A stretch of DNA of 64,000 bases from Tribonema minus (lineage: Eukaryota > Sar > Xanthophyceae > Tribonematales > Tribonemataceae): NCBI GenBank assembly GCA_017506865.1, contig JAFCMP010000257.1:992001-1056000 (forward strand), read 5' to 3'. The position numbers and the translations under genes are program-made. This document shows, piece after piece, positions 14,193-25,265 of the stretch (within the stretch, counting starts at the first letter, position 1; every line of letters starts with the position of its first letter). The notes beneath the pieces were generated by a model. The model had not been told where the DNA came from. It saw nothing but the letters and a program-made list of their open reading frames with translations, and searched no databases.

Positions 14193-15893
14193 ATGCGGGC
14201 CGTCTCTTCTGCGCTGCTGCTAGTGGTGCTGGCAACGACATCGGCATTCGTGCCCCTCAATCCCCCTTGCATGGCCAACGTGGTTGCGTTTGCAGGTGCG
14301 TTTCAAAAATGCATGCGTTCAGGTCGTGCGGTGCGTTTGTATCGAAACTTGAAGCACCTGCTGCTGGCTTCTGTTCATCTTAGCGAGGATCCCTCGATGG
14401 CAACTTTTGCAATGCTTTTGAAGTAAACCTTTGACTGAACGTTGTTGCAGCACCTTTCCAACTGCGCACCTCACCCTGGCCCTCTTAGCGATGTTTGAGT
14501 GAACACGAGCCAACGCCAGAGTCAGTGGGAGCATCACCAGAGTACCTTTGCGGCACTTGACTGCAATATATATGAGCAACAAAGAGTTTCAGTGCAGTGT
14601 GGTGAACCATGTGTCCTGGACAGTATTTGATTATGTTTTGAGAGGCCTGTGCCCCGAAAACGGCGATTCGTGACCCCAAAGCCGTTACTGTCATAGGATA
14701 CGCACGATACTCGGTGCACGCGTTGTGCAGCACACGCGCCGGTATAGCACTGCCTTAGTGCCTTGGCCGCCGCGGCGGTGCCCCCTGCAGCTTGGGGGTA
14801 AAAAAGAAAAAAACCCTGCAGGGTGTCTGTACAGCTGCTACACCAGTTTTTGTGTTTCTGCTTGCATGTTGATGGGCAGCACTCCTCTTCCAATGCGCGT
14901 GGCGTACGTAGTGTCGCGCTTACATGGTAGGCTTATGATGATACTGAATGCCTCTGGCCAGTCACGCATCGTCTCTTTGCACGGCAACGCACCGCAAAAC
15001 ATCTTTCTGCAGGCACTTTTTCCTTCTCGTTTTGTGCGCGTGCCGACGCCACTCATTTCAACTCAATGCAGTGACCCTGGATTTGCTATCAGAGTGGTGC
15101 GCTGGAAAGCTCACTATTATATACCCACGGGCGGGTTAGGCCTGAAGCTGCTGGCGTCCATGTGCTGCATTAGGAGAAACTGGTCCAGAAATTACGTTTT
15201 TTGGTCATAGCTTATGAAGGTGGTCATATTGAGCAAAACTCATCCGCGGGGCTCTGAAGAAGCACCCAAATGACATATTATTTGCTCAAAAGTGCCCTTT
15301 CAGATTCGCCCAGGTGATGAGGTGATAGCTCTGGGCAGAAGTAAATAGGCTTTGGTACACACAAGCCACGCGCGCACATGACCTGCTCGCGCGGCGCGTG
15401 CAAGCCGACGCAGAAGCCGCCTGATTTATGACCTCGGCCTTTGAAGCACCGGCCCTGTGCTGTGCGCAGTGTAGATGCTCTGTTTGCTGTTGGGCAGCAT
15501 TGCTTGTGCACCACCTGGCACTGGCAGCGGGTAAACATCAGGGATACCTACATTAGCATCTCATCCCTTTCTTGCTCTCTGTTCCACGCAGGCGAGAAGG
15601 AAAGCGCCGACCGCTTCTCGGCTGAGGATTTGGACGCCCGCAGCAGGGCAGAGCTGCGGTATGAACCGGTCACGATTGCGGACAAACTAGATGAAGTGGC
15701 CGAGAACGTGGGCAAACTGCGCAAGGACGTCGGCGAGCTGCTGCGCACCGAGCTGCGCAGCGATGTCGGCGAGCTGAAGAGTAAGGCTGACGAGGCAAAG
15801 ACGATGCAGACCGGCAACATTGTCGCAACAGTGGCAACGTTTCTCGTGACGCTGTCAAACATGTACATGATGATGCATCTGCCGGGCAAGTGA
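14193..15893 (+). CDS. Probable plastid-targeted membrane-anchored coiled-coil protein
   Basis: Two exons, 14193-14295 and 15592-15893, join in phase (G + GC) across a 1.3-kb intron with a good pyrimidine tract before CAG, giving 134 residues. The N-terminus is a classic signal peptide (MRAVSSALLLVVLAT) followed at once by TSAFVP, which resembles the ASAFAP-type cleavage site of nucleus-encoded plastid proteins in algae with complex plastids. The middle (about residues 60-105) is a charged helix, DKLDEVAENVGKLRKDVGEL and on, probably a coiled coil. The C-terminus is one membrane helix (NIVATVATFLVTLSNMYMMM) with a short tail. The layout recalls CCDC90/DUF1640 coiled-coil proteins, but I do not claim homology. 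Plastid location is inferred from the N-terminus alone. Confidence 0.7.
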
Positions 15894-16639
15894 GCGCCAG
15901 TGCTGGCCTGCGATGCACTCACGATGTGTATGCTCCGGTTGCCGGCGCAGCTCAAGGTCACCATAGTCTATGGGCTGCATGTAATTAAAACTGCCACATA
16001 TCCAAATGAGGCGGAGGATGGCTGGGTGTCCCTGCAGCTGGTGTTGTTGCTCTGTCGCGCGTTTGCATGCTGCTGATGCTGACCTAACTTCAACTTCTTC
16101 TCAAGCGACTTGAACTTTGGCGGCAGCCCGCGTCGCATCCATGTTTGGAAGTGTTGTAGAAGCGAATTAAGTAGGAGTATAGACTACTGCTGTATGGGAT
16201 GCTATGTTACCTTTGAACTTTGGATGAACGCAGTGCGGGTGGCCTGTGGCGCGTGCTGTAGGTATACGTGCTACATCAGTTGATTTATCCTTGACATCAG
16301 CATACCATAATCACACGCATCGGATGTGCGGGGCCCATCAGCCGTTGTGGGAGCAAATGCCGGCGGACCGCTGCAGCCGCAGTACACGTATGTTGACGCT
16401 CAGGCTGGGTTAACTTCAAGATGATATCCTGCAGGCCCTAAACCCCCCCCAACACTGTCAGCCAGATTACTGGGAGTCTTGCAGACTGCAATCCACGGCG
16501 GTGCAGACATCTGCGTTAGAGTCTGGGCGAGACCGTAAATCACACGACAGGATAACTTCAACTTCAGATGTGCACGAGCCTCTGAGTGAAAGCGCCGCGG
16601 TCGCTGCCGCTGCAAGCGCAGCTGAAGTGTAACGCCGCC
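15894..16639. other. Spacer, no gene seen
   Basis: Downstream flank of the plastid-type gene. It has two AACTTCAACTT words (16087 and 16554) of the kind scattered through the window. No convincing ORF, RNA gene or repeat array. Confidence 0.5.
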
Positions 16640-17387
16640 GGCGCTGCCATGCCATGCGCCCTCGCTGTCATGCGCGCTGCCCCTCTACTGTAACAGCCGC
16701 TGTGCGCGCGCTGCTGCCAGTGCATGCATCACCACGGCGCAGCCAGTGCTCAGCGCACAGCGCACGGCGCAGGTGCCGCCCGCATCCGAGTTGCCTGCCG
16801 CGTGCGCTGCCGCTGCCGCCGCTGCTTGCGCGCGCTTGTGATGCCATTACTTGCTGCCATCAGCGCTCAGCTCGGGGGCCGCGCAGCTCAAGTGCTGCCG
16901 CCGCTGTCGCGAACGCCCCACGGCTCGCTGCCAGCAAGTGTGCGCCGCTGCTGCTTGCGCTGAGCGCGCAGCGCACTGCAGGTGCTGCTACAGTCTCACA
17001 TCGTGGCATGCTGCCGCCGCCACCGCCGCCGCCGCTGCCGCCCGCCATCGCCATTGACAGTCACTGCAATCAAAGCGCTCAGGCTGCTGCGCCTCTGGAC
17101 TAGGTGCCTATGCCGTCAAGCGTGCGCGCCACCGCCGCCGCAGCCTCTAGTAGAGCACGTGCGTGCGCAGACAACGGCGGCGCCGCGGCGGCTGCTGCAG
17201 CCACCATGCGGCTCTCAAGTGCCGCCGCCGTCACGGTCGCCGAGAGCTCTCGTCAACATACGGACTCCGCGCACGACATCGTGCCCACTCGCAGACCACT
17301 TGGTAGTCGGTCCCTGCAGGCAAAGGAGTGGGGTAGCATGCTTGTCACTGACGTCACCATACCGAACTCACACGGATCGGATGTCCC
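16640..17387 (+). repeat. Duplicated GC-rich segment, copy 1
   Basis: Direct repeat of 17750-18400. The best-conserved part, 17200-17385, matches 18208-18400 at well over 90 percent by eye, including the frame reading HTDSAHDIVPTRRPLG and KEWGSMLVTDVTIPNSHGSD. The earlier part has more indels in GCC/GCT runs. The match stops abruptly at GGATGTC (17384), where a tRNA-Trp copy begins, whereas copy 2 continues into a long ORF. Confidence 0.8.
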
Positions 17388-17523
17388 GGCTGGATGGCGC
17401 AATTGGCAGCGCGCACGATTCCAAATCGTGCGGTTGTGGGTTCGAGTCCCTCTCCATGGTCAACCTGCACAGACGCCTGGCAGGCTGCCGGTCAGCTCGA
17501 CGTGCAGTGCGGCAGCGTGCTGA
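17104..17523 (+). pseudogene. Truncated copy of the N-terminal part of the 18.2-kb ORF
   Basis: The frame carries the same N-terminal sequence as the ORF at 18188-19363 (alanine run, AVTVAESSRQHTDSAHD, RRPLG, TNS-like tail) but after GSDV runs into the tRNA-Trp copy and then a stop, so some 300 residues are missing. It is most simply a partial duplicate that has lost its 3' part. The upstream portion may be no more than alanine-rich translation of repeats. Confidence 0.6.
17388..17456 (+). pseudogene. tRNA-Trp(CCA) copy with broken acceptor stem
   Basis: The body is identical to the tRNA-Trp at 23884 from the first acceptor base through the T arm (TCGAGTCCCTCTCC). It then reads ATGGTC instead of GGTC, so the 3' strand of the acceptor stem is displaced by two bases and no longer pairs. 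Anticodon loop TTCCAAA, D arm and T arm are intact. It sits exactly at the end of duplicated copy 1. Likely a tRNA pseudogene. Confidence 0.75.
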
Positions 17524-17749
17524 GCACTGCCACCACAAAATCAGCCGCTGCGGCACCGTGACGCACCCACTGGCAGTCTCATCCACGTCAATGCAACGCC
17601 GCCGCTGCCGGCACCGAAAGCGTGGCTGAACTGCCGCTGCCGCCCAGCGCGTCGCCACCACTGCATTGAATTCCATGCACAAGCGACAGCGCCGCGCGGC
17701 GCCGCTGCTGCCGCTGCAAGCGCGCCTGATTTAGAAGTGCCGCCTCTGC

Positions 17750-18400
17750 CATGCGAGCGGCTCCCCCGCTGTCGTGCGCGCCGCCCCTCTACAGCAGCGC
17801 GACGCATGCATCTGAACACCGCGGCGCCGCCAGTGCTCAGCGCACAGCGCAGGTGCCGCGCGCGCCGCCGCTGCCGCCAGCGCTCTCAGACTGGTGACGC
17901 CGCTGCTGCCATCAGCGCGGACCGCGCAGCTCAAGTGCTGCCGCCGCTGTCGCGAACGCCTGGCTGCCTGCTGCCAGCAAGCGGGCGCTGCCGCTTGCGC
18001 TGAGCGTGCAGCGCAGGTGCTGCTACGATGGTATCATGACGCTGCCGCCGCCGCCGCCCGCCGCCGCCGCCGCTGCAGTGCTGCCGCCGCTAGCAGTCGC
18101 TGCAGTGCGACGATCAAAGCGCCGCTGCGCCTCTGGTAGTGCCTTTGCCGTCAAGCGTGCGTGCCGCTGCGCCGCAAGAGCAGGCGTATGGGCAATGGCG
18201 CGGCGGCTGCTGCAGCCACCATGCGGCTCTCAACTGCCGCCGCCGTCACGGTCGCCGAGAGCTCTCGTCAACACACGGACTCCGCGCATGACATCGTGCC
18301 CACTCGCAGACCACTTGGTGGTTGGCCCCTGCAGGCAAAGGAGTGGGGTAGCATGCTTGTCACTGACGTCACCATACCAAACTCACACGGATCGGATGTC
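17750..18400 (+). repeat. Duplicated GC-rich segment, copy 2
   Basis: Partner of 16640-17387. Shares ordered blocks: GTGCTCAGCGCACAGCGC, a GTCGCGAACGCC block, a CTTGCGCTGAGCG block, and then the highly conserved 190 bp that encodes the N-terminus of the following ORF. Confidence 0.8.
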
Positions 18401-19363
18401 GACTCGGACAATTTAGATGCAGAATCAGATGTTCTCAGCGACACCCATTGCTACGACGACAACGACGACGCTGTCGCGCTGCTGTTAGATGACGAGGAGC
18501 TGCCCGATGATGAGAAGGACGGCGATCGCGGCGAGCCGCAGGGCAGCACTTCCGGCGACAGAAAGCCCCACTGCTACGGCTCACTGGGCCAGCCCAGCTA
18601 TGGTGGTTCTGATGCCGCCACACGACAGCGCCGCCTGGCCGCCGTACAGGCGGCATGCGCTGAGCGCTTGCTGCCGGTCATTTGCACTTTCATGCGGCCA
18701 CTGCGATGGGAGGAGGGCGACGAGCACGAGCTCAGGACCGCCGCCGGTCACATCGCCTCGCAGTGCTGCGGCAAGCAGCATGCCATGCGCGGCGTTCTGC
18801 TGGAGCTGTTGCTCAGCTCAGCATCACAGCGCGTCGCATTCGTGAGCATTGCAGCAGGTGCGCCTTCCCCGCAAGGATGGATGCGCCCTGAGTCCTCCTC
18901 TGCCTGGTACAACGACGCGCAGTTTGCAGCCATGTGCCAGCACCGCGGCCCCCGCCTCTTCACCATGCCCGGCGATGATGAGTCGTGCCGGCGCCGCGGC
19001 GATGCAGACGGGCAGCTGTACGTAAACTGCCAACGCCTGGCGCTTGCCATGTTCCACCGCCGCGCCGGCTTGAATGGCGTGTTCTTTGAGCGGCGCGGGG
19101 GGGCGGTGGTGGAACTGGAGGGTGCCAGCTTTATCATGACCCCAGACCACTGCTGCGGTCGCACAAAGCCCTGGTTCCAGATCAAAATTCCACCCAGCAA
19201 GCACGGCAGGAGGCGGGGGATCGCAGAGTGCGGGGTTGTGATTTTGAGCGCATGGCTGGGGGGAGTCACAGCGCAACGGCCCAAGAACGCACAATGCCCG
19301 GCCATGTGCTTGGTGGCAGGGGACCTGCAAGTGATAGCAGCGTCACCACAGACGGAGGCTTAG
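18188..19363 (+). CDS. Unrecognised protein of about 391 residues
   Basis: Single open frame; first ATG at 18188 (MGNG-, then an alanine run), with a second good ATG at 18221. After an acidic, low-complexity stretch (about residues 75-125: SDNLDAESDVLSD, DDEELPDDEKDGD) comes a more complex, Cys/His-containing region with folded character: RLLPVICTFMRPLRWEEGDE, QCCGKQHAMRGVLLELLL, SAWYNDAQFAAMCQHRGPRL, LNGVFFERRGG, FIMTPDHCCGRTKPWFQIKI. I recognise no family. Codon use and the absence of stops over 1.2 kb in a region that is not uniformly GC-rich favour a real exon. It may have further exons. The N-terminal third is duplicated at 17.1-17.4 kb. Function unknown. Confidence 0.6.
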   Translation: MGNGAAAAAATMRLSTAAAVTVAESSRQHTDSAHDIVPTRRPLGGWPLQAKEWGSMLVTDVTIPNSHGSDVDSDNLDAESDVLSDTHCYDDNDDAVALLLDDEELPDDEKDGDRGEPQGSTSGDRKPHCYGSLGQPSYGGSDAATRQRRLAAVQAACAERLLPVICTFMRPLRWEEGDEHELRTAAGHIASQCCGKQHAMRGVLLELLLSSASQRVAFVSIAAGAPSPQGWMRPESSSAWYNDAQFAAMCQHRGPRLFTMPGDDESCRRRGDADGQLYVNCQRLALAMFHRRAGLNGVFFERRGGAVVELEGASFIMTPDHCCGRTKPWFQIKIPPSKHGRRRGIAECGVVILSAWLGGVTAQRPKNAQCPAMCLVAGDLQVIAASPQTEA

Positions 19364-22300
19364 GATGCAGCGCTGGAGGTGCCCGTCAGCGAACGAAGGG
19401 GCGCGTCACTGGTGGGGCGAAAGCGCACGCGGTCAGCTTAGCTTGTGTGGCGCCTAGACCTGCTCACTTCATAGGCCATTGGTTTCAGCATTGTGGACCT
19501 GTTTGGGACAGTACAGGACCACGTCTGCGGCATTTTCAGCGTGTATCTCTGACGGATTTCAGCGAGTCAGACTTGTCTTGAGAATTTCGAAGTCAGTTGG
19601 GGACCAGTTGGGGACATGATGTCGTATGCATGATAGTTGGCCGCTTTGCCGTCATGGGCACATTGGTCCTGGATTTGGGCGCGGCAATCATTACAGTGCA
19701 AGCAATGCCATGTGTTTTTTTGCCATGATAAGTGCGTCACCACACGCACTGTCGGACAGTGGTATGCCTTTGCTCTTATGGGGCCACACCTTGTCGCCTC
19801 TGAATCAGATGGCATGCTGGTCACTGTGCTTGCTTTGAAATGGTGTCACACTGTGGTCATACCGCATGTTAGTGCAATGCATGTGGCTTTGACATTGTAT
19901 TGACAGACTTGGCGTTGCATGCAATATGGCATAGCGGACTCGGAGTGGTAATTGTGTGCTGCTGAGTATGGAGGCAGTGCAGTGTCGGGATTGGTCAATG
20001 GTGGGGCTGTGAGCATGATTGTCACCTTCTGCAGCATAAAGTATGCAGTGCAAATGTGTTGGGGCTGTTGCTACTGCTGCAGTCATAGGTCATGCATGTG
20101 CTTGACGTCCCTTGGCAGGCAGGATGTGTGATTGTCTTGCTGAACACACCACGCTGAGCACCTGATGCATTCACATTTGGTGGCAGCGGCATGGAAGGCC
20201 ATCACCAGACATCGTGCACGCATACCCACTGAGGTCGAAGCATAGTGACGCATCAGATAGATACTTGAACGTGGAGGAAGCGCAGAATTTCTCATGACAT
20301 GACACGCATGCAGGTACATCTACCATGTATGTGGTGTGGTGCCAGGTCACCATACGGCGCCATTCAGGCAAGGTCAAACAGGCATTGACACAAAAGAATT
20401 GCGGCATGCCAACGCCGCCAGTCTGCACATGCTCACCAGAAGCAGTCTGCAAAGAGAGGAAAAAAAACAACGCAACTGTTACAGCCGCTGCGCTCGAGAA
20501 CCAGATAATATTTAGAGTGTGGGTTGAGGGGGGTCCACTGGCCCACATCACCGTACAACATACAGTACGCATGCCCAGGCTCAACTAAGCAGCAGCACCG
20601 CTCCTGTAGGCCCATCAGCATCGTTAATTCCACCGCTTGCGCGCGCGTTCAAGTTGCTGAGACGGTGGCGGCAGCAGTAGTGGCTGCTGAACGCGCAGAC
20701 GGCTCACATGCTGCATGAGTGTGCGCGCTGCAACGGTCAGATGGCACAGCCACGCCGCCTAGCGCTGACGCGGACGTGCTGCCGCAATCACCTCAGCGGC
20801 ACCCCGACTAGCTGTACCCGTACCTTGGCATCTCGTCGGAGTCCGACCTCCTCCACATGCGTCCATGCTGCCAACGCAGCAGCAGCATAATGAATGATTA
20901 TGCAATTGCACCCGCGCCGCCCGCTGCATGATTGTTTGCGCCGCCGCAACCGTGTCTGCGCGCAGACGCGGTACCATATTGGATTCCCCCCATGGATGCG
21001 TGCCGCCGCCGTCAACTTCGCCGCCTCCGCCACTGTCGCTGCTTCCGCCGCCGCCACCGCCACTGCCGCCACACCAGTGAGGCGCAGGTGGGCGCCAACA
21101 TGTTCTGGGCTTGCGCACACACCGCCAGCTTTCGCGCCAGCCGTGCTGCAGGTCGTCCACACACTCCTCCACTTGAGCAGGTGTGGCACCGCCTGCGCGC
21201 AGTCGAGCCGCCTCCTGTACAGGTGCGCGTGCTGCAGCAGCCAGCTCACTGAGCCGCCTCATCATGGTGCCTCAACGCTTGTGCAAGCGGTCCATGATAT
21301 CGCACGCCCGCCAGCCCCAAGCTGATCGGCGAGGCCTGCCTGCTGTGCAGCCACAGCTAGTGCACCTGCCGTGGCTGCCACCACCGCTGGGGCCTGCGAT
21401 CAGTGAACCATGCAAAGCACACATGAGCACAATATGCATACAAAAGGCGAAGAGCACTTGAGAGCTGATTGGGTAATTCATGCCTATCAACAGTACTGAG
21501 GTTATATCATTTAAGCCTTAGGGTAGAAATGCCCCGAGAGGCAGAGAGGCCTTGAAATACAGACAGCATCCCACCGTGATGGTGTATATAGCAGCTGCAA
21601 CGCCTCAACAGGGTGTTGTATTCAGCTTTCAGAATGAAGAAAGAGCCCTCAGACAGTAGTCAACAACACTGTACAGCCAGAGACACAGCAACAGGCACAG
21701 GTGCTACACAGGAGAGGGCATGCTAAGCACAATCAGGGATTGTTTGTAAGCAACAGGCATCGTGCAGCAGCTTACCATGAAGAGCGCCCTGTTGCTGTAA
21801 GCTGCAAGCAGAGCCAGGCGGACGCCAGTAGAAGAGAGCCAAGGCTGAGCCATTGCTGACCGGAGCATGTACACTGGGAATGCAGCGTTGGCTGCAGACA
21901 TGGCTACGCTGACAGGACGGCTCAGGTGCAAAGAGGCAGCCATACAAAAAATGTCGTGCAGACGCCCGCAGTGCTACTCAAAGGTGGGGCGTGACGATAA
22001 TCGCCTTTGCGGTGCAAACACTGATCTGGACGAGGCGAGTGATGGGAGCAAGACACATACTCGGAGAACTCCGAAGGTGGCGCCACACAGGGCACGAAGC
22101 AGATGAACCACCCGATGTGTTGAACGGGAGGGGCGCCGTGCAGTGGAAGGTCGGGGCGGGTAGGAGCCTGGAGCGAGAAAAAACAAGTAGTGCTTGACAG
22201 CGCTGCCTGTGCTTTAGCTAGTCATCATCGAGATGCGCGCCGCCGCCGCAGTGCTGGTGATGATCATCTCACGTGCTCACTGCTGTCAATCAACCTCAAC

Positions 22301-23883
22301 ACTCGACCGTAGCGTAACAGTGCGAAAACTGCCTGATACGAGACTGACGCGTGTTCAAAACCCCCCATATCTGTTATGGAATTTTTCTAGGATAACTCCT
22401 TGGACTAGGGCAATCCACCATGTGTGGGTTCCCGACGGCGGACGCTGAGACTTGTCCAATGTAAGGGTCGATGATCAAATTCCCTTGATAAGATGACCCC
22501 CCATAACTACCCCCCCCTTCCCCCAATTAAACCCCACAGACAGAATAGAACTCTGAGGCTTACTCTTTTTGTGGTTTCAAACGAGTGTATATAGAGAGAG
22601 GGAGAGAGGGAGAGAGAGATGAGATGAGATATCATAATTACAAATAAATATACATCTCACTACTGTACATGGTATGTAGTCTGAACAAGAATGTGAATGC
22701 CGTATGTGACCATTGCTGGGGTTCAAAGTGTCCCCAAATCACCAGGATAGTTGCCTGACTGTTCAGGAACGTTTCTCTTTTCAATCATGGTATACCATGT
22801 GGCATGAACATGATCAACTAGGTGTATAGTATATACAATACATGACACACTTTCAGACTGTCACACGACATGTAGATTCCGTACAGCAAGCTTCAAGTCA
22901 GATGCCATTCATCTGGGCTTTTTCGCGCCCTGAGCAAGAAGCAATAAATAGTAATGCATGCTTTTCAAGGGGTGTCCTGACACCATGTCTAACAAAACTT
23001 TTGGGAGGCAGTCAGTACTGATAGAATCCGGGGACATCTTGGGGGAAGACAGGCAACCAACCGAGTGGAAGCCGGGGGGGGGGCAACTTTGAAAAGAAAA
23101 TGAACCACACCTGCTCCAACGAGACAACTGCATCAGAATTTTACATACATCATGCAACCCTACTCGGTGGTCAGTGGGGCGGTGACATGATGTACATAGG
23201 AGTGAGATTATGTAGGTTTCTTGGAAAAGTCTGAGAGAGGGCAAGAGACACAACAAAGATATACACCATGAGAATCATACGGAATGACATGCATAGATCA
23301 GCTGTACTTGCTGCTGCTAGCCAGCCTATTTGGACTGCCCAAGGTGTAGGGGGGAGGGTGCTCTCCGAGTCAGTTAGCTTCCCAGCCAGCCGGACAAGTG
23401 GAACAGGCAAGAGCTCCCAGGGTTTGGTTTACCGGTATACCCAGAAGACCACAACTCGAAGTTGTGACATCATCAAGCACCCCCAGTGGTGCTCAGAACT
23501 CCCTGGTGGTATGCACCCTTGCTAACCAATGTGCATACCCAAAACTGTAAACATTCTGGAACGTAGTGCAGGGAACAAGTCCATGAAGACTCAGACTGCA
23601 CAAGGTCCACAGTCTCACAGCTGACTGGGTATCTCAAGCCAACGTCAAAGTAAGTCGCACCAACATGTATTGCAACCAACACACCTGAATTGACATGAAC
23701 AACCTCAACTTCTGAGTCAACCTCCTATATAGGTCAGTATGTAGGTCTTTGTTGTGGTCATGACTCATGATACATACAAGCCAATTGACAGAATTCTGGG
23801 AGAAAGGTGACTTTGGTACAACACTTAATTTAGGTTTAATGAGAGACTATCATTATCAGAATAACTTCAACTTCAGAGTTTTC
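19364..23883. other. Long region without a supported gene
   Basis: 19.4-20.6 kb is unremarkable. 20.63-21.33 kb is GC-rich; its minus frame (21265-20759, RLSELAAAARAPVQEAARLR) is open and could be an exon of something, but has Gly/Ser runs and no motif. 21.5-22.4 kb has no signal. 22.45-23.88 kb is clearly more AT-rich, with C runs (22497-22530), a GA microsatellite (22594-22630) and several short ATAT tracts, ending just before the tRNA-Trp; it may be an inserted block, but no terminal repeats or transposase were found. Confidence 0.4.
22594..22630. repeat. GA-rich microsatellite
   Basis: Imperfect (GA)n/(GAGAGG)n run in the AT-rich block that precedes the tRNA-Trp. Confidence 0.8.
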
Positions 23884-23956
23884 GGCTGGATGGCGCAATT
23901 GGCAGCGCGCACGATTCCAAATCGTGCGGTTGTGGGTTCGAGTCCCTCTCCGGTCA
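23884..23956 (+). tRNA. trnW-CCA: tRNA-Trp (CCA anticodon)
   Basis: Folds as a standard cloverleaf: acceptor GGCTGGA with TCCGGTC (two G-U pairs), D stem GCGC/GCGC around an AATTGGCA loop, anticodon stem CACGA/TCGTG with loop TTCCAAA giving anticodon CCA, five-base variable loop, T stem GTGGG/CCCTC with one T-T mismatch, T loop TTCGAGT, discriminator A. CCA is not encoded, as in eukaryotes. No intron. A T-poor terminator is not obvious, although a TTTTTT-containing stretch (ATTTTTTCG) follows within 10 bp and would serve Pol III. The T-stem mismatch is the only blemish. Confidence 0.9.
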
Positions 23957-25259
23957 CATTTTTTCGTCAGGACTCAAGACGTGCAAACAGGGTGCAGTAA
24001 TCTTTCTTGAAAGAAGTCAAGCCAGTTGTTATTTTTTTTTCGAATTTGTTGGGTTCACAAAGAGCACTGTGCGCGGTCAAAGACGTACTACACAGTTTAA
24101 ACCAGTGCGCCTATAGGCTGAGTCTCTTCGACCTGAGGCTGTCATCAGATGAATCTGACAACCGTCATGACGTTCTCTGTTGCCGCAATGCCGGTTACAC
24201 ACCTCAGCAGCAAGACAATAGGTGAAGGGGCCGTCAGCTGGCCCAGCTCAAACCTCTGCGCTTTCCCCCTGCGCATTCTGTAGAGCTGTGGCTGGAGCAA
24301 CTGGCAGACACAGCAGGTTGCCCTGCGCGCTCGTGTCAGTGCTCACCGTCAATGATGTGAAGGTGCATGACGATGCGTGGCCCATGCACAGCATAGTACA
24401 CCAGCCCTATTCGATTGTTGGAGACGTTGGTCATGTCATATGCGACATTGACAGATTCACAGTTTGGCAATGATTCGAAAAGTGAGCTTATCATACTTAA
24501 CCCAGTACACTTGTCATGTATCGGTGTCTGCGGTTGCTGATGAAAATGTGTAGCAATATTGTATGGCAATTTGATAACGCCATGCCTGCTGTGAGGCCTG
24601 AGCCCCTCTGGACACACGCAGCCTGCCGCAGAGTGGTCAGCAGTGGCAGCCTCACAATTGACGCATGGCCAGTAGTGCCTGAGCATCTACCACGTGCCAT
24701 AAATAGCTCTTGAACAGCTCTTGTCACTCTCATGCATTTCGTCAATAATCTCGCTTCGCTAGGGGCGCGAAAAGCCCCCTCTTTGGATGTGCACTCAATG
24801 CAACATTCCTTCTCCGAAGAGAGACTACTAAGTTTGTACTAAGTAGCATGTGCCCAAGGCAATTCAAACACCTCCCCAGTTTGCAGCAAGGCAGTGCAGT
24901 GTGGTGTGACAAGAAGCGAGCACGGAATGGTGTCAAGTGGCCATATAGGTCGGTGAATGTGTAGCCTTCGTCCTTGTGAAGTGCTGCTTGAAAACAGGTG
25001 GCTCAGGGGGCCAGCTGTTGCCTCGGGGACCCCTCCGTTCCACAAAGCAACTGTATCAACACACACCAGTCTGCAGCTGTTTGGTGCTTCGCTATGGTAT
25101 ATGTGCGCACGCGGTCCATGTAATATTTATGGTGATGCACGCGTCATGCGCAGCACTTGTATGTGTCATTCCTGCGTCAGCGGGTGGCGCTGCGTGCCTG
25201 CGCGCCGTACTTCCTCTGCCCAAATGCCTGTGCGGCATGCTCTCCACCCACACTAGCTA
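23957..25259. other. No supported gene
   Basis: Apart from the dispersed repeat there is only scattered open frame. A minus frame at 25066-24839 is moderately complex but has no motif or matching splice partners. Confidence 0.4.
24133..24211 (+). repeat. Dispersed repeat, copy 1 (partner at 44199)
   Basis: About 80 bp beginning TGAGGCTGTCATCAGATGAA matches 44199-44277 in the same orientation, with a few substitutions and small indels, through CCGCAATGC and GGTTACAC to CTCAGCAG. No ORF or terminal repeats; probably a fragment of an unidentified repeat family. Confidence 0.7.
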
Positions 25260-25265
25260 GTGATG

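Noticed and set aside
20759-21265. Minus ORF of 168 codons as a gene
   Set aside because: Its first 45 residues look helical, but the rest is Gly/Ser and Arg/Cys-rich repeat translation; no motif or splice support.
23884-23956. Primer-binding site or integration end of an LTR element
   Set aside because: The sequence is a whole sense-strand tRNA, not a short complement of a tRNA 3' end, and no LTRs or polymerase genes lie nearby.
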